This document shows, one piece after another, positions 25,407-32,626 of a stretch of 32,626 bases of DNA. The notes under the pieces were generated by a model, which did not search any database, was not told the origin of the DNA, and saw only the letters and a list, made by a program, of their open reading frames with translations. The stretch spans positions 82,263 through 114,888 of the forward strand of contig DEAA01000054.1 of the NCBI GenBank assembly GCA_002346545.1, written 5' to 3'. The translations under genes were made by a program, and so were the position numbers. Numbering within the stretch: position 1 is the first letter of the stretch; the number at the start of each line of letters is the position of its first letter. The DNA is from Acidobacteria bacterium UBA2994 (lineage in GTDB: Bacteria > Acidobacteriota > Vicinamibacteria > Vicinamibacterales > UBA8438).

Positions 25407-25526
25407 ATGCGGATTGCCATCGTCAACTTCAACGCCGAGCCAACCGGAGGCGCCGAGACCTATCTCCACGCGCTCCTGCCGGTCCTGGCCGGCTGCGGCA
25501 GTCGAAGAGAGGAGCAAATCTCATGA
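25407..25526 (+). pseudogene. Remnant of a family-4-type glycosyltransferase N-terminus
   Basis: A 39-codon frame starting five bases after the regulator's stop. It begins MRIAIVNFNAEPTGGAETYL and continues HALLPVLAGCG, which is the N-terminal strand plus the GGAE-type loop and helix of GT4-like glycosyltransferases; after about residue 31 the resemblance stops and the frame ends at TGA (25524-25526). A working enzyme needs some 350 residues, so this looks like a deletion remnant. Its stop overlaps the ATG of the TIGR01777 gene (ATGA), and the AGAGGAG inside it serves that gene. It could also be a translated leader, or chance likeness. Confidence 0.5.
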
Positions 25527-26407
25527 AAATTGTGGTTAGCGGCGCGAGCGGCCTGGTTGGCACCGCGCTGGCTCGCCGATGGAGCGGCACTCACACCGTG
25601 GTCGGACTGGGCCGACAACGAACCGCCGGTGGGATTCAGTGGGACCCGGCAACCGACACCCTGGACCCGTCCGCGCTGTCCGGGGCCGATGCGGTGGTGC
25701 ATCTGGCCGGAGCCGGCATCGCGGATCGGCGCTGGTCGGACTCGGTCAAACAGGACATTCGCGATAGTCGGGTACAGGGCACGTCTCTGATCGCACGGTC
25801 GATGGCCGCGGCCGAAGCGCCGCCACCAGTCCTTGTATGCGCATCGGCAATCGGCTTCTACGGCGACAGGGACGACGCGGTGCTCGACGAAGAGAGCGAC
25901 CCGGGCGAGGGCTTCCTGTCCGAGGTTTCCCTGGAGTGGGAGGCAGCCGCTGATCCGGCCCGGGAAGCGGGGCTTCGCGTGGCGCACCTGCGTATCGGGA
26001 TTGTACTGTCGAGACATGGAGGCGCACTGAAACAGATGCTCCTCCCGTTCCAACTCGGGGTGGGCGGCAAGCTGGGCAGTGGGGACCAGTACATGAGCTG
26101 GATCGGCCTCGAGGATCTGACCCGGATCATCGAGTACGCAATCGAGCAACCGGCCATACAGGGGGCGGTCAATGCAGTCGCCCCGACCCCGGTCACCAAC
26201 GCGGAGTTCACCCGGACACTCGGCCGCGTCCTGCGCCGCCCGACGATCTTTCCGGTGCCCGGTTTCGGTGTGCGGCTGCTCTTCGGCGAAATGGGAGACG
26301 CGCTCCTCCTGGGCAGCACGCGAGTCGTGCCTACACGGCTGTCGGCGACCGGCTTCACCTTCGAGCATGCAGATCTCGACAGCGCGCTCCGAGCCGCCCT
26401 GGCGTGA
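25523..26407 (+). CDS. TIGR01777 family SDR/epimerase-like protein (YfcH-like)
   Basis: A 294-residue extended short-chain-dehydrogenase-fold protein, full length for TIGR01777. GASGLVG (7-13) is the NAD(P) loop; ADAVVHLAGAGIADRRW, VCASAIGFYGDRDD, LRIGIVLSRHGGALKQM and SWIGLEDLTRII are family signatures, and a C-terminal DUF1731-like part follows (GDALLLGSTRVVPTRL). The reaction is unknown for the family. AGAGGAG eight bases before the ATG fixes the start. Members are often linked to SRPBCC proteins, one of which is encoded nearby, and to photolyase/CFA-type stress clusters. The catalytic Tyr appears in FYGD rather than a classic YxxxK, as is usual for the group. Confidence 0.92.
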   Translation: MKIVVSGASGLVGTALARRWSGTHTVVGLGRQRTAGGIQWDPATDTLDPSALSGADAVVHLAGAGIADRRWSDSVKQDIRDSRVQGTSLIARSMAAAEAPPPVLVCASAIGFYGDRDDAVLDEESDPGEGFLSEVSLEWEAAADPAREAGLRVAHLRIGIVLSRHGGALKQMLLPFQLGVGGKLGSGDQYMSWIGLEDLTRIIEYAIEQPAIQGAVNAVAPTPVTNAEFTRTLGRVLRRPTIFPVPGFGVRLLFGEMGDALLLGSTRVVPTRLSATGFTFEHADLDSALRAALA

Positions 26408-26426
26408 GGTGGCGGCCGGAGAGGTG

Positions 26427-27068
26427 TCAGGTCGCAACCATCGACTCAAGCCGCTGCACAGCGCGACATACCGAGGACGGGATCGGCTGGCGGACGATGT
26501 CGCCCTGCTGCCCGTAGCGCTCGAGACGCTCGACTTCGGCCACAAGACGGGACACAAAAGCCGCTCGTGGACGATCACGATGGGAGGACAGCACGCCCTG
26601 GGGAGGGCAGGCCCACACACCAACACCGGGGTACTGCCGGCGGAACGTCGCCAGACACCGCCGCATGACGAAAGCCTTGGCGACGAGAAGCGCCGTCCGG
26701 GCGGGCCGGCCCGTCGCGCGGAGCGCCTGCATCCCGAACCGGACGTTCTCGAGCGTGTTGGTCGCCTCCGCCTCGGTCACGATCCGGCTGTCCGGTACGC
26801 CCTCGTCCAGCAGCGTATCGCGAAACACGAGCGCTTCCGGTTTCGAGAACACACCCTCGGTCCTGGGTCCGAACCGGCCCGTAACCACGATGCGCTCACC
26901 ATGCCCGGCCAGAAAGAGCGCCGCCGCTCGGCGCGGCACCGCCAGATCGCGGCTGCCGAAAACAAAGATCGCGTCGCTCGGGCGGGGCCGATGAGACACG
27001 GCCAGATAAGTCCATACCGGTTCCAGCAGTTGGGCTAGCTCGGGCTCCAGAAGTTGATCGAGGGACAC
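26427..27068 (-). CDS. YdcF/SanA-like DUF218 protein
   Basis: A 213-residue DUF218 (YdcF/ElyC/SanA) protein. Marks are DAIFVFGSRDLAVPRRAAAL, ERIVVTGRFG, the SRIVTEAEATNTLENVRFG segment with its conserved acidic and Asn residues, and RTALLVAKAFVMRRCLATF. Some relatives affect cell-envelope assembly, but there is no clear signal peptide or membrane segment here, so it is probably the soluble YdcF type, for which nucleotide or SAM binding has been suggested. The start is a GTG at 27068 with no good ribosome binding site. It converges on the TIGR01777 gene and diverges from the amidase gene. Confidence 0.88.
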   Translation of the reverse strand: MSLDQLLEPELAQLLEPVWTYLAVSHRPRPSDAIFVFGSRDLAVPRRAAALFLAGHGERIVVTGRFGPRTEGVFSKPEALVFRDTLLDEGVPDSRIVTEAEATNTLENVRFGMQALRATGRPARTALLVAKAFVMRRCLATFRRQYPGVGVWACPPQGVLSSHRDRPRAAFVSRLVAEVERLERYGQQGDIVRQPIPSSVCRAVQRLESMVAT

Positions 27069-27181
27069 CGGGTGGTTCTACCACAGCCCGCGCCGCGCCC
27101 GACAAGATCGGCCAGATCAGCCCGTACGCTATGATCAAACCGACGGTGCACGTCAGGACTCCTGTACAGAACACCACGCAC

Positions 27182-28849
27182 ATGCTGAACCGTCGGCTCC
27201 AGCTCGCTGCTTACGGTCTGCTCCTGCTGGCCGTACCGAGCCCGGGCCAGACCCCTGACCAGGCGCTCACGCTGGTGACGTCCGAGGGCCGCGATCAGCT
27301 GCAGACGGTCACCCTCGACGGCCGCCGGATGGTCGCGCTCGACCGGCTGACCGGGCCGTTCGACCTGACTATCAGTGGCGAACGCCGGGAAAACTCGCTT
27401 ACCTTGTCCCGTGACGATCAGGTGATCGTGCTCACCGCAAACGAGGGGCTGGTCTCGGTCGACGGACAACTGGTCTCACTTCCCTCGCCCCCGGTCGAAC
27501 AGAACGGCGCCTGGTATGTCCCGATCGACTTCATCGGACGGGCGCTGCCTCTTGTCTCAGATGAACCGCTCGAGCTGCGACGTCGCTCCGGGCTCGTGGT
27601 GATGGGAAACATCCGAGTGCCACAGGTCGTGGCCCGGTACCGGAGAACCGGCCAACAGGGTCGTCTCGGATTCATGGTGACGCCGGCCATCGAACCGACG
27701 ATCGAGCAGCAGGACGACCGGTTTGTGATCACCTTCGACGCCGATGCACTAGACCTTGCCCCGACCAACCTGACACCGGACTCGCTCGTCGTCGGGTTGG
27801 CGGCAGACCAGAACCGCCCGGTGGTCACGGTCGAGCTCGGCGCCGAGTTCGGTTCCTACTCCTCGGTAGTGGAACCGGCGCTCGGGAACGCGATTGAACT
27901 GGTGATCGACCTCAAGCCCGTGGCCCCGCCGCCGCCTGAGCCACCCCGGACCACGCTGCAACGCCCCGCGACACCCCCGCCGGCAGCTCAACCAGTTCCC
28001 CAGGCCCCGGCGCCGAGCGCCTCACCGGCGCCAGCCGGCGCCCCCGCGCCCCGTCCCGCCGAGGGCGACCCCGATCTGCCTGCGCTTAGCGAACTAGCGG
28101 CACCTCGGGCTATCCGAGCCATCGCGATCGATCCGGGGCACGGGGGTTCAGACACCGGCACCAGCGGTCCGGGAGGCGCACTTGAGAAGGACGTCACACT
28201 GGAGGTCGCGCGTCGGTTGCGGAATGCCATCGAGAGCCAGCTCGGGCTGCGAGTGGTCTTGACCCGCACGTCTGACACGAACGTGGCGCTCGACGAGCGC
28301 GCGGCGATCGCGAACAACAATCGCGCCGACCTATTCATCAGTCTGCATGTCAACGCGTCCGTGCGAGAAACCGCGACCGGAGCCGAGGTGTTCTACCTGA
28401 GCCTGGCGGAGTATGACGACGCGGCGCGTGATCTGTCGGCGCTGGCTGCCGAACCGATCCCGGTGGTGGGAGGAGGCTCACGAATCCTCGACATCGTGCC
28501 GTGGGAAATGGCACAGCTTCGCTACGTGGAGGAGTCGGCGCGCTGGGCCTCAACCGTGGCAGATGAGCTGAGTCTCCGGTTGCCAATGAGTCCCCGGGGT
28601 CTGCAACAAGCGCCATTCCGGGTGCTCGTGGGCGCCAACATGCCTGCTGCACTCGTGGAGCTCGGATTCATCTCGAACCCCGATCAGGAAGCCCAACTCA
28701 CCTCACCGACATTCCAGACCGCGATCGTCAACGGCCTGCTTCGCAGCATCATCCGCTATCGCGACGAGGCGGCGCGCGGATTCATGGCGCCGATGCCCCT
28801 CGATCCGGGCACCCCCGAGACGGCGACGCCCCCAGGACGGCTCCAGTGA
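27182..28849 (+). CDS. N-acetylmuramoyl-L-alanine amidase (AMIN-like/Cu-amine-oxidase-N-like + Amidase_3)
   Basis: A 555-residue exported cell-wall amidase that splits the bond between MurNAc and the peptide stem. Order: signal peptide (about 1-22); a stalk with a copper-amine-oxidase-N-like domain (NGAWYVPIDFIGRALPLV); an AMIN-like beta domain (about 145-245); a Pro/Ala-rich linker (about 248-300); the Amidase_3 catalytic domain (about 310-535). Zinc and catalytic residues are present: His320 in DPGHGG, Glu335 in ALEKD, His389 in SLHVN and Glu493 in VELGF. I use the ATG at 27182, which begins the signal peptide; an ATG at 27131 adds 17 residues. It overlaps the GerMN gene (GTGA). Amidase - GerMN - rph is an order I associate with Acidobacteria. 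Confidence 0.93.
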   Translation: MLNRRLQLAAYGLLLLAVPSPGQTPDQALTLVTSEGRDQLQTVTLDGRRMVALDRLTGPFDLTISGERRENSLTLSRDDQVIVLTANEGLVSVDGQLVSLPSPPVEQNGAWYVPIDFIGRALPLVSDEPLELRRRSGLVVMGNIRVPQVVARYRRTGQQGRLGFMVTPAIEPTIEQQDDRFVITFDADALDLAPTNLTPDSLVVGLAADQNRPVVTVELGAEFGSYSSVVEPALGNAIELVIDLKPVAPPPPEPPRTTLQRPATPPPAAQPVPQAPAPSASPAPAGAPAPRPAEGDPDLPALSELAAPRAIRAIAIDPGHGGSDTGTSGPGGALEKDVTLEVARRLRNAIESQLGLRVVLTRTSDTNVALDERAAIANNNRADLFISLHVNASVRETATGAEVFYLSLAEYDDAARDLSALAAEPIPVVGGGSRILDIVPWEMAQLRYVEESARWASTVADELSLRLPMSPRGLQQAPFRVLVGANMPAALVELGFISNPDQEAQLTSPTFQTAIVNGLLRSIIRYRDEAARGFMAPMPLDPGTPETATPPGRLQ

Positions 28850-29481
28850 AGCGCGAGCTCGGCATCTATCTCACCCTCGCGGTTGCCGCGGTGGCCGGGG
28901 CCTGGCTGCTCTTCGTGGGCCTGCCCCAGTGGTATGCGGAGCCGACGGCCGATGAGACCGCCGAGCCCACGGGCATGGCCACCGACGGCGAGTTCGTCGA
29001 GGCGACGCTGTTCTACATCTCTGACGACGGCATGCAGCTGGTCGGCTTCGAGCGCCGGTTGCGGCGGGAACCCAGTCTCGCATCGCAGGCCCGGCGTGTG
29101 GTTGAGGCGCAGCTCGCCGAGCCGCCGCTTCCGCTCCTCTCTCCGATACCACGCGGCACCCGACTGCACGGGCTGTATCTCACCGACCGCGGAGAGGCCT
29201 TTGTCGACCTTAGTGAGGAAGTAATGCTGGGCCACAGCGGCGGTTCGCTCGAGGAACTGTTCACGGTGTACGCGGTCGTCAACGCGATCACCGTGAACCT
29301 ACCCACGATCACCGCCGTACAGATCCTGGTCAATGGTACCGAGGTCGACACCCTGGTAGGCCACGTCGACCTACAGAACCCACTAACGGGCAACATGCGG
29401 CTGGTGGCCGACCCCGACGACGCCCCCACTGAGGGAGAAGACCTGGCTCCCCTCTCGACGACGCCGACAACAACATCATGA
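28846..29481 (+). CDS. GerMN-domain membrane-anchored protein
   Basis: A 211-residue protein with one N-terminal membrane helix (about 5-25, [19 protein letters not shown]) and a GerMN (sporulation-domain-like) fold outside the membrane at about 55-195. Visible marks are [54 protein letters not shown] and [16 protein letters not shown]. GerMN domains bind peptidoglycan or partner proteins, which fits the coupled amidase gene: this is probably its periplasmic partner or regulator. The start is a GTG overlapping the amidase stop; the stop overlaps the rph ATG, so three genes form a tight coupled run. The Thr/Pro-rich C-terminal tail is probably disordered. Confidence 0.88.
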   Translation: MKRELGIYLTLAVAAVAGAWLLFVGLPQWYAEPTADETAEPTGMATDGEFVEATLFYISDDGMQLVGFERRLRREPSLASQARRVVEAQLAEPPLPLLSPIPRGTRLHGLYLTDRGEAFVDLSEEVMLGHSGGSLEELFTVYAVVNAITVNLPTITAVQILVNGTEVDTLVGHVDLQNPLTGNMRLVADPDDAPTEGEDLAPLSTTPTTTS

Positions 29482-30203
29482 CCACGACTCGCACCGACCG
29501 TCCAACCGACGAGCTGCGCCCGACGACGCTGACTCCCCACTACCTCGAACATGCGGAAGGTTCGGTGCTAATTGAAGCCGGTCGTACGCGCGTGATCTGC
29601 ACCGCCAGTGTCGAAGCCAAAGTACCGCCGTTCCTCCGCGGCAGCGGCAAGGGCTGGGTCACGGCCGAGTACGGGATGCTGCCTCGAGCGACCTCCACGC
29701 GTTCAGCCCGGGAGGCCAGCCGTGGCAAGCAAGGGGGGCGGACCCAGGAGATCCAGCGCCTCATCGGCCGGTCGCTCCGAGCAGTCACGCGCCTCGAATC
29801 GATTGGAGAGCGAACCATCTGGATCGACTGCGACGTGATCCAGGCCGACGGCGGCACCCGAACTGCGGCGATCACCGGCTCTTACGTGGCCTTGCACATT
29901 GCCATGCGGGGATTGGTTGCCGCCGGAGTGCTCGGAAAACTGCCGCTCACCGACGAAGTCGCGGCCGTGAGTTGCGGTATATACGAAGGTCAGCCGGTGC
30001 TCGACCTCGACTATGACGAAGACTCCAATGCCGATGCCGACGCCAATTTCGTCTTCACAGGACGCGGCGGCATTGTTGAAATACAAGGCACCGCCGAAAC
30101 CGGACCATTTTCTGAAACCCAGTTCAAAACCTTGCTCAAGCTCGCGCGTCATGGCGTGCGCCAGCTCGTTGCCGAGCAGCGACGCGTGCTCAAGACCGGC
30201 TGA
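29478..30203 (+). CDS. rph: Ribonuclease PH (probably a hybrid of two lineages)
   Basis: A 241-residue RNase PH, which trims tRNA 3' ends phosphorolytically. The family marks are all present: [49 protein letters not shown], the [25 protein letters not shown] stretch with its conserved arginines, [18 protein letters not shown] and [18 protein letters not shown]. The frame is intact and would encode a working enzyme. Oddity: the first half fits the acidobacterial amidase-GerMN-rph context, whereas the part after about residue 135 ([33 protein letters not shown]) has alphaproteobacterial character, as do all genes beyond. The switch lies in or beside the most conserved block. The ATG overlaps the GerMN stop. 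Confidence 0.93.
   Translation: MTTTRTDRPTDELRPTTLTPHYLEHAEGSVLIEAGRTRVICTASVEAKVPPFLRGSGKGWVTAEYGMLPRATSTRSAREASRGKQGGRTQEIQRLIGRSLRAVTRLESIGERTIWIDCDVIQADGGTRTAAITGSYVALHIAMRGLVAAGVLGKLPLTDEVAAVSCGIYEGQPVLDLDYDEDSNADADANFVFTGRGGIVEIQGTAETGPFSETQFKTLLKLARHGVRQLVAEQRRVLKTG
29823..29880. other. Probable lineage junction (assembly chimera or recombination point)
   Basis: This is the block of rph encoding [18 protein letters not shown], nearly invariant in bacteria even at DNA level. Genes to the left have acidobacterial families and order; genes to the right (rdgB, hemW, convergent penicillin-binding-protein activator) have the order and residues of Alphaproteobacteria such as Rhodospirillales. 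Codon use also shifts, with more A/T third positions to the right. rph-rdgB adjacency exists in both groups, so an assembler or homologous recombination could switch genomes here unseen. The exact base cannot be placed by eye. Confidence 0.6.
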
Positions 30204-30207
30204 TGCC

Positions 30208-30807
30208 ATGGGTCGACGCTTCGTTGAGCCTCAACTGGTGATCGCTAGCCACAACAGCGGCAAAGTGAGGGAGATCACTGAGTTGCTGGAACCGCTTCCG
30301 ATCGAGGTCACTTCGGCCGCTGAGCTCGGACTCGACGAGCCGGAGGAAACTGGGACCAACTTCGTCGCCAACGCTGAGCTCAAGGCCCACTCCGCAATGC
30401 GGGCTTGTTCGCTACCGGCGTTGGCCGATGATTCCGGTGTGGTAGTGTCGGTACTTGGCGGCGCGCCGGGTATTTACTCTGCGCGCTGGGCTGGGCCTGA
30501 ACGAGACTTTTCTATGGCTATGCAGCGGGTGCACGAGGAGATCGGCGAAAAAACCGATCGCCGTGCCCACTTCGTAGCCGCCTTGTCGCTGGCCTGGCCG
30601 GATGGGCATTACGAAACTGTCGAAGGACGGGTTGGTGGCGTCCTGACCTGGCCGCCACGTGGGACCCTTGGCTTCGGCTACGATCCGATGTTTGTACCTG
30701 ACGGCCACGACCAGACCTTCGGGGAAATGGACCCATCGAAAAAACACGCCATGAGTCACCGCGCCGATGCCTTCCGCAAGCTCCTCGCCGCCTGCTTCGA
30801 CGGCTGA
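30208..30807 (+). CDS. rdgB: dITP/XTP pyrophosphatase (RdgB/HAM1 family)
   Basis: A 199-residue house-cleaning NTPase that hydrolyses dITP, ITP and XTP to monophosphates so that deaminated purines stay out of nucleic acids. Motifs are in order: [14 protein letters not shown] (nucleotide loop), [41 protein letters not shown] (metal and catalytic acids), [10 protein letters not shown] and [12 protein letters not shown]. Length is normal. The ATG at 30208, four bases after the rph stop, starts directly before the fold. The wording of the last motifs ([20 protein letters not shown]) is of the alphaproteobacterial type, unlike the genes left of rph. Its 3' end overlaps hemW by 41 bases. Confidence 0.95.
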   Translation: MGRRFVEPQLVIASHNSGKVREITELLEPLPIEVTSAAELGLDEPEETGTNFVANAELKAHSAMRACSLPALADDSGVVVSVLGGAPGIYSARWAGPERDFSMAMQRVHEEIGEKTDRRAHFVAALSLAWPDGHYETVEGRVGGVLTWPPRGTLGFGYDPMFVPDGHDQTFGEMDPSKKHAMSHRADAFRKLLAACFDG

Positions 30808-31993
30808 CGCTGCCTCCGCCAGCTCCGGAGATTCGCTGCTGGTTGCGCCAGACTTTGGAATCTACCTGCACTGGCCATTCTGCCGCGCTAAGTGCCCTTA
30901 TTGTGACTTCAACGTCCACATTCGCGAGCGCGTTGGCGGTTCGCACTGGTCGGCGCTACTCGCGGCCGAGCTTGCGCATTTCCGCGCGCGCATCGGGCCA
31001 ATTGCTGTCACAAGCATCTATTTTGGCGGTGGAACGCCATCGCTGATGGCGCCGGCTGTGGTCGGCGCCCTGATTGAGAAGGTTGCCGCTACCTGGCCCG
31101 AGGCGGCAGATATTGAAGTTAGCCTCGAAGCAAATCCCAACGATTGGCCGAACTTCGAGGGCTATCGAGCCGCCGGCGTCACCCGATTGTCGCTCGGGGT
31201 GCAGAGCTTCGACGATCACGCGCTCCGTTTTCTCGGTCGCGACCATTCTGCGGCGACTGCAGAGGAAGCGCTCGAACGGGCGCTGGCGCTGTTTCCGGAG
31301 GTTTCATGCGACCTGATTTACATGCTTCCTGGTCAGACCGTGAGTGATTGGCGCACGGCCCTCCAAGCTAGCCTCGCCAAAGTCGGTAACCAACTTTCGC
31401 TCTACCAACTGACAATCGAGCCCGGCACCGCTTTCCACCGCGAGGCCGAGGCCGGACGCATCGTGCCCCCCGATAGCGACTGTGCCGCCGATCTCTACGT
31501 CCTCAGCCAGGAACTGTGTGATGCGGCTGGGCTACCAGGCTACGAGGTCTCCAACCACGCCGCGCCCAGTCACCGCTGCCGCCACAACCTTACATATTGG
31601 CAGGGCGGCAATTATGTAGGCGTGGGGCCAGGCGCCCATGGCCGTCTTTCGGAGAATGGCTACCGTATAGCGACCCGGCAATACCGCAATCCCGAGACCT
31701 GGAGTGACGCCGTGCGCCAATATGGCCACGGTACAGAGGTAAGCGAAACCCTCGACCGGACCCGCGAGATCGAGGAAGCGTTTCTGTTCGGTTTGCGCAC
31801 CGTCGACGGCATCTCTCGCGAGAGGTTTCGCACGCTTTTTAGCCAAGAACCTGAGACGGGCTGCGACTCAAATTCCCTCGCGGTGCTGATGCGGGATGAG
31901 CTGCTCGAGTGCGACGCCGAGGGATTGCGGGCCACTGCTGCCGGCCGGCCGCTCCTTGATGCGATATTGGGGCGTTTGTTGGTAGCCCGCTGA
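30767..31993 (+). CDS. hemW: Haem chaperone HemW (radical SAM, HemN-like)
   Basis: A 408-residue radical-SAM protein of the HemW family, formerly annotated as oxygen-independent coproporphyrinogen III oxidase. The cluster motif Cx3Cx2C is at Cys39, Cys43 and Cys46 in [13 protein letters not shown], lacking the extra cysteine of true HemN (CNKMCLFCGC type), which points to the haem chaperone. [41 protein letters not shown] and [11 protein letters not shown] follow, with a HemN_C domain near the end ([14 protein letters not shown]). The only good ATG lies inside rdgB, giving a 41-base overlap and a Ser/Ala-rich N-terminus of about 25 residues that is probably disordered. The IRERVGG-type wording after the motif fits Alphaproteobacteria. 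Confidence 0.93.
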   Translation: MPSASSSPPASTADAASASSGDSLLVAPDFGIYLHWPFCRAKCPYCDFNVHIRERVGGSHWSALLAAELAHFRARIGPIAVTSIYFGGGTPSLMAPAVVGALIEKVAATWPEAADIEVSLEANPNDWPNFEGYRAAGVTRLSLGVQSFDDHALRFLGRDHSAATAEEALERALALFPEVSCDLIYMLPGQTVSDWRTALQASLAKVGNQLSLYQLTIEPGTAFHREAEAGRIVPPDSDCAADLYVLSQELCDAAGLPGYEVSNHAAPSHRCRHNLTYWQGGNYVGVGPGAHGRLSENGYRIATRQYRNPETWSDAVRQYGHGTEVSETLDRTREIEEAFLFGLRTVDGISRERFRTLFSQEPETGCDSNSLAVLMRDELLECDAEGLRATAAGRPLLDAILGRLLVAR

Positions 31994-32075
31994 TTAAGAG
32001 TCAGCAGGTTCGCTAGTCCAGGTATTGTTCTTGGCCTTGATTAGCGTGCACTCGGAAGCCCACGCAGGTTCATCC

Positions 32076-32626
32076 CTAATTCGTCACCTGCTCGAAAGTT
32101 AGAGGTGCGGGGCTGATTACCCGAAAGCCATCAGCCTCGACTTCCAATACTGCGAGGCCGCGCTCAGCAATTCCGTCGGGGCGGAACCGAAACACGCCGT
32201 CGACGCCGGCAAAACCGCTTAAAGAAGTAATCGCTGTTTGGGAAAAATCGGGCCCACCAGGCGCGTTCGCCAGCGCCACGGCGAGCGCGACTGCATCGTA
32301 GGCGAGCGTGGCTATTCGCGGCGGCCGGCGGCCGTAGATTTGGTGAAAGAGCGCAAGGAACGCCGAGCTCTGTGCAGGGGGCGGCGCCGCGAACCAGCCG
32401 CCCACAAGGCTCGGTTCGCGGCCGAGGTTGCGTTCCTCCCACAACGAGCTGCCGATAAAGCGAATCTTGTCGGGATCTATGTCGTAGAAGGCCAGCAGGG
32501 GCGCGATGCGTCGCAGTGTCGGGCCGCCCTGTGGGATCACAACCGCATCGAAGGGCAGGCTGCCGAGCGTCTCGAGCCCCTCGAGCCGCCGCAGTGCCTG
32601 TTTCGACAGGGTATCGTCGCGCGCTG
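32076..32626 (-). CDS. Penicillin-binding protein activator (LpoA-like, periplasmic-binding fold), partial
   Basis: The C-terminal 183 residues of a longer protein; the frame stays open to the window end, so the start (with the expected lipoprotein signal) is missing. Visible: FDAVVIPQGGPTLRRIAPLLAFYDIDPDKIRFIG, REPSLVGGWFAAPPP, RIATLAYDAVALAVALA and GVFRFRPDGIAERGLAVLEV, the C-terminal lobe of a type I periplasmic-binding fold as in alphaproteobacterial penicillin-binding-protein activators. In E. coli LpoA activates PBP1a from the outer membrane; the same role is inferred here. Convergent to hemW with an 82-base gap. rph/rdgB/hemW followed by this gene on the opposite strand is a familiar Rhodospirillales-type order and supports the lineage switch. 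Confidence 0.85.
   Translation of the reverse strand, partial: ARDDTLSKQALRRLEGLETLGSLPFDAVVIPQGGPTLRRIAPLLAFYDIDPDKIRFIGSSLWEERNLGREPSLVGGWFAAPPPAQSSAFLALFHQIYGRRPPRIATLAYDAVALAVALANAPGGPDFSQTAITSLSGFAGVDGVFRFRPDGIAERGLAVLEVEADGFRVISPAPLTFEQVTN

Noticed and set aside
25524..25526. TGA ending the glycosyltransferase stub as a second selenocysteine codon
   Set aside because: Similarity to the family ends before it, no Cys position is involved, and it overlaps the supported start of the next gene.
27130..27135. TATGAT as -10 box for the amidase operon
   Set aside because: No TTGACA-like partner at proper spacing; too weak to annotate.
31994..32075. Intergenic stretch after hemW checked for a terminator or small RNA
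   Set aside because: No stable hairpin followed by T residues and no tRNA-like pattern.

Overview
The first ~29.8 kb looks like a GC-rich, secretion-heavy environmental bacterium, most likely an acidobacterium (Vicinamibacteria-like). This is inferred from gene families and order: a DUF1592 haem protein paired with a DUF1552 Tat protein, a secreted PQQ-type propeller protein, an ankyrin-repeat protein, and an AMIN-type amidase - GerMN - rph run. The last ~2.7 kb (late rph, rdgB, hemW, a convergent penicillin-binding-protein activator) reads as alphaproteobacterial in residues and gene order. The window therefore probably contains a taxonomic junction inside rph, most simply an assembly chimera.

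Region 1 (1-8.4 kb) holds exported and redox genes: ankyrin protein, GlcG/HbpS-like protein, CPXCG mini-protein, a redoxin-DsbD-alpha fusion, the DUF1592/DUF1552 pair, and an uncharacterised secreted protein. The redoxin carries an in-frame TGA exactly where the peroxidatic Cys belongs (UxxC), followed by a perfect 7-bp hairpin at bacterial SECIS distance. It is a probable selenoprotein and the strongest finding.

Region 2 (8.4-12 kb, minus strand) is a set of secreted proteins: a small secreted protein, a PQQ-like propeller, a small Cys/His-rich protein and a BNR-repeat sialidase-like protein. Region 3 (12-17.7 kb) is housekeeping: DinB-like protein, RecQ helicase, fused membrane/spermidine-synthase-like protein, nucleoside deoxyribosyltransferase-like protein.

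Region 4 (17.8-26.4 kb) is a lipid-modification island: DUF1365 protein, FAD-dependent oxidoreductase, two different cyclopropane-synthase-type methyltransferases, DUF1475 and DUF2878 membrane proteins, a fatty-acid desaturase, an SRPBCC protein, an XRE-cupin regulator and a TIGR01777 SDR protein. A glycosyltransferase remnant lies between the last two. The likely logic is that the desaturase makes a double bond, the methyltransferase(s) add carbon from SAM, and the FAD enzyme oxidises or reduces the product, giving cyclopropane, methyl-branched or furan-type lipids. A shared 26-nt promoter-like motif lies in two of its divergent intergenic regions.

Region 5 (26.4-32.6 kb) has a YdcF protein, then a coupled run of amidase, GerMN protein and rph on the acidobacterial side, then rdgB, hemW and a truncated lipoprotein gene on the alphaproteobacterial side. 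No RNA genes, IS elements or CRISPR arrays were seen. No gene-free stretch exceeds 300 bases; the largest are about 135-175 bases (2290-2435, 12018-12181, 12668-12802, 17077-17251).
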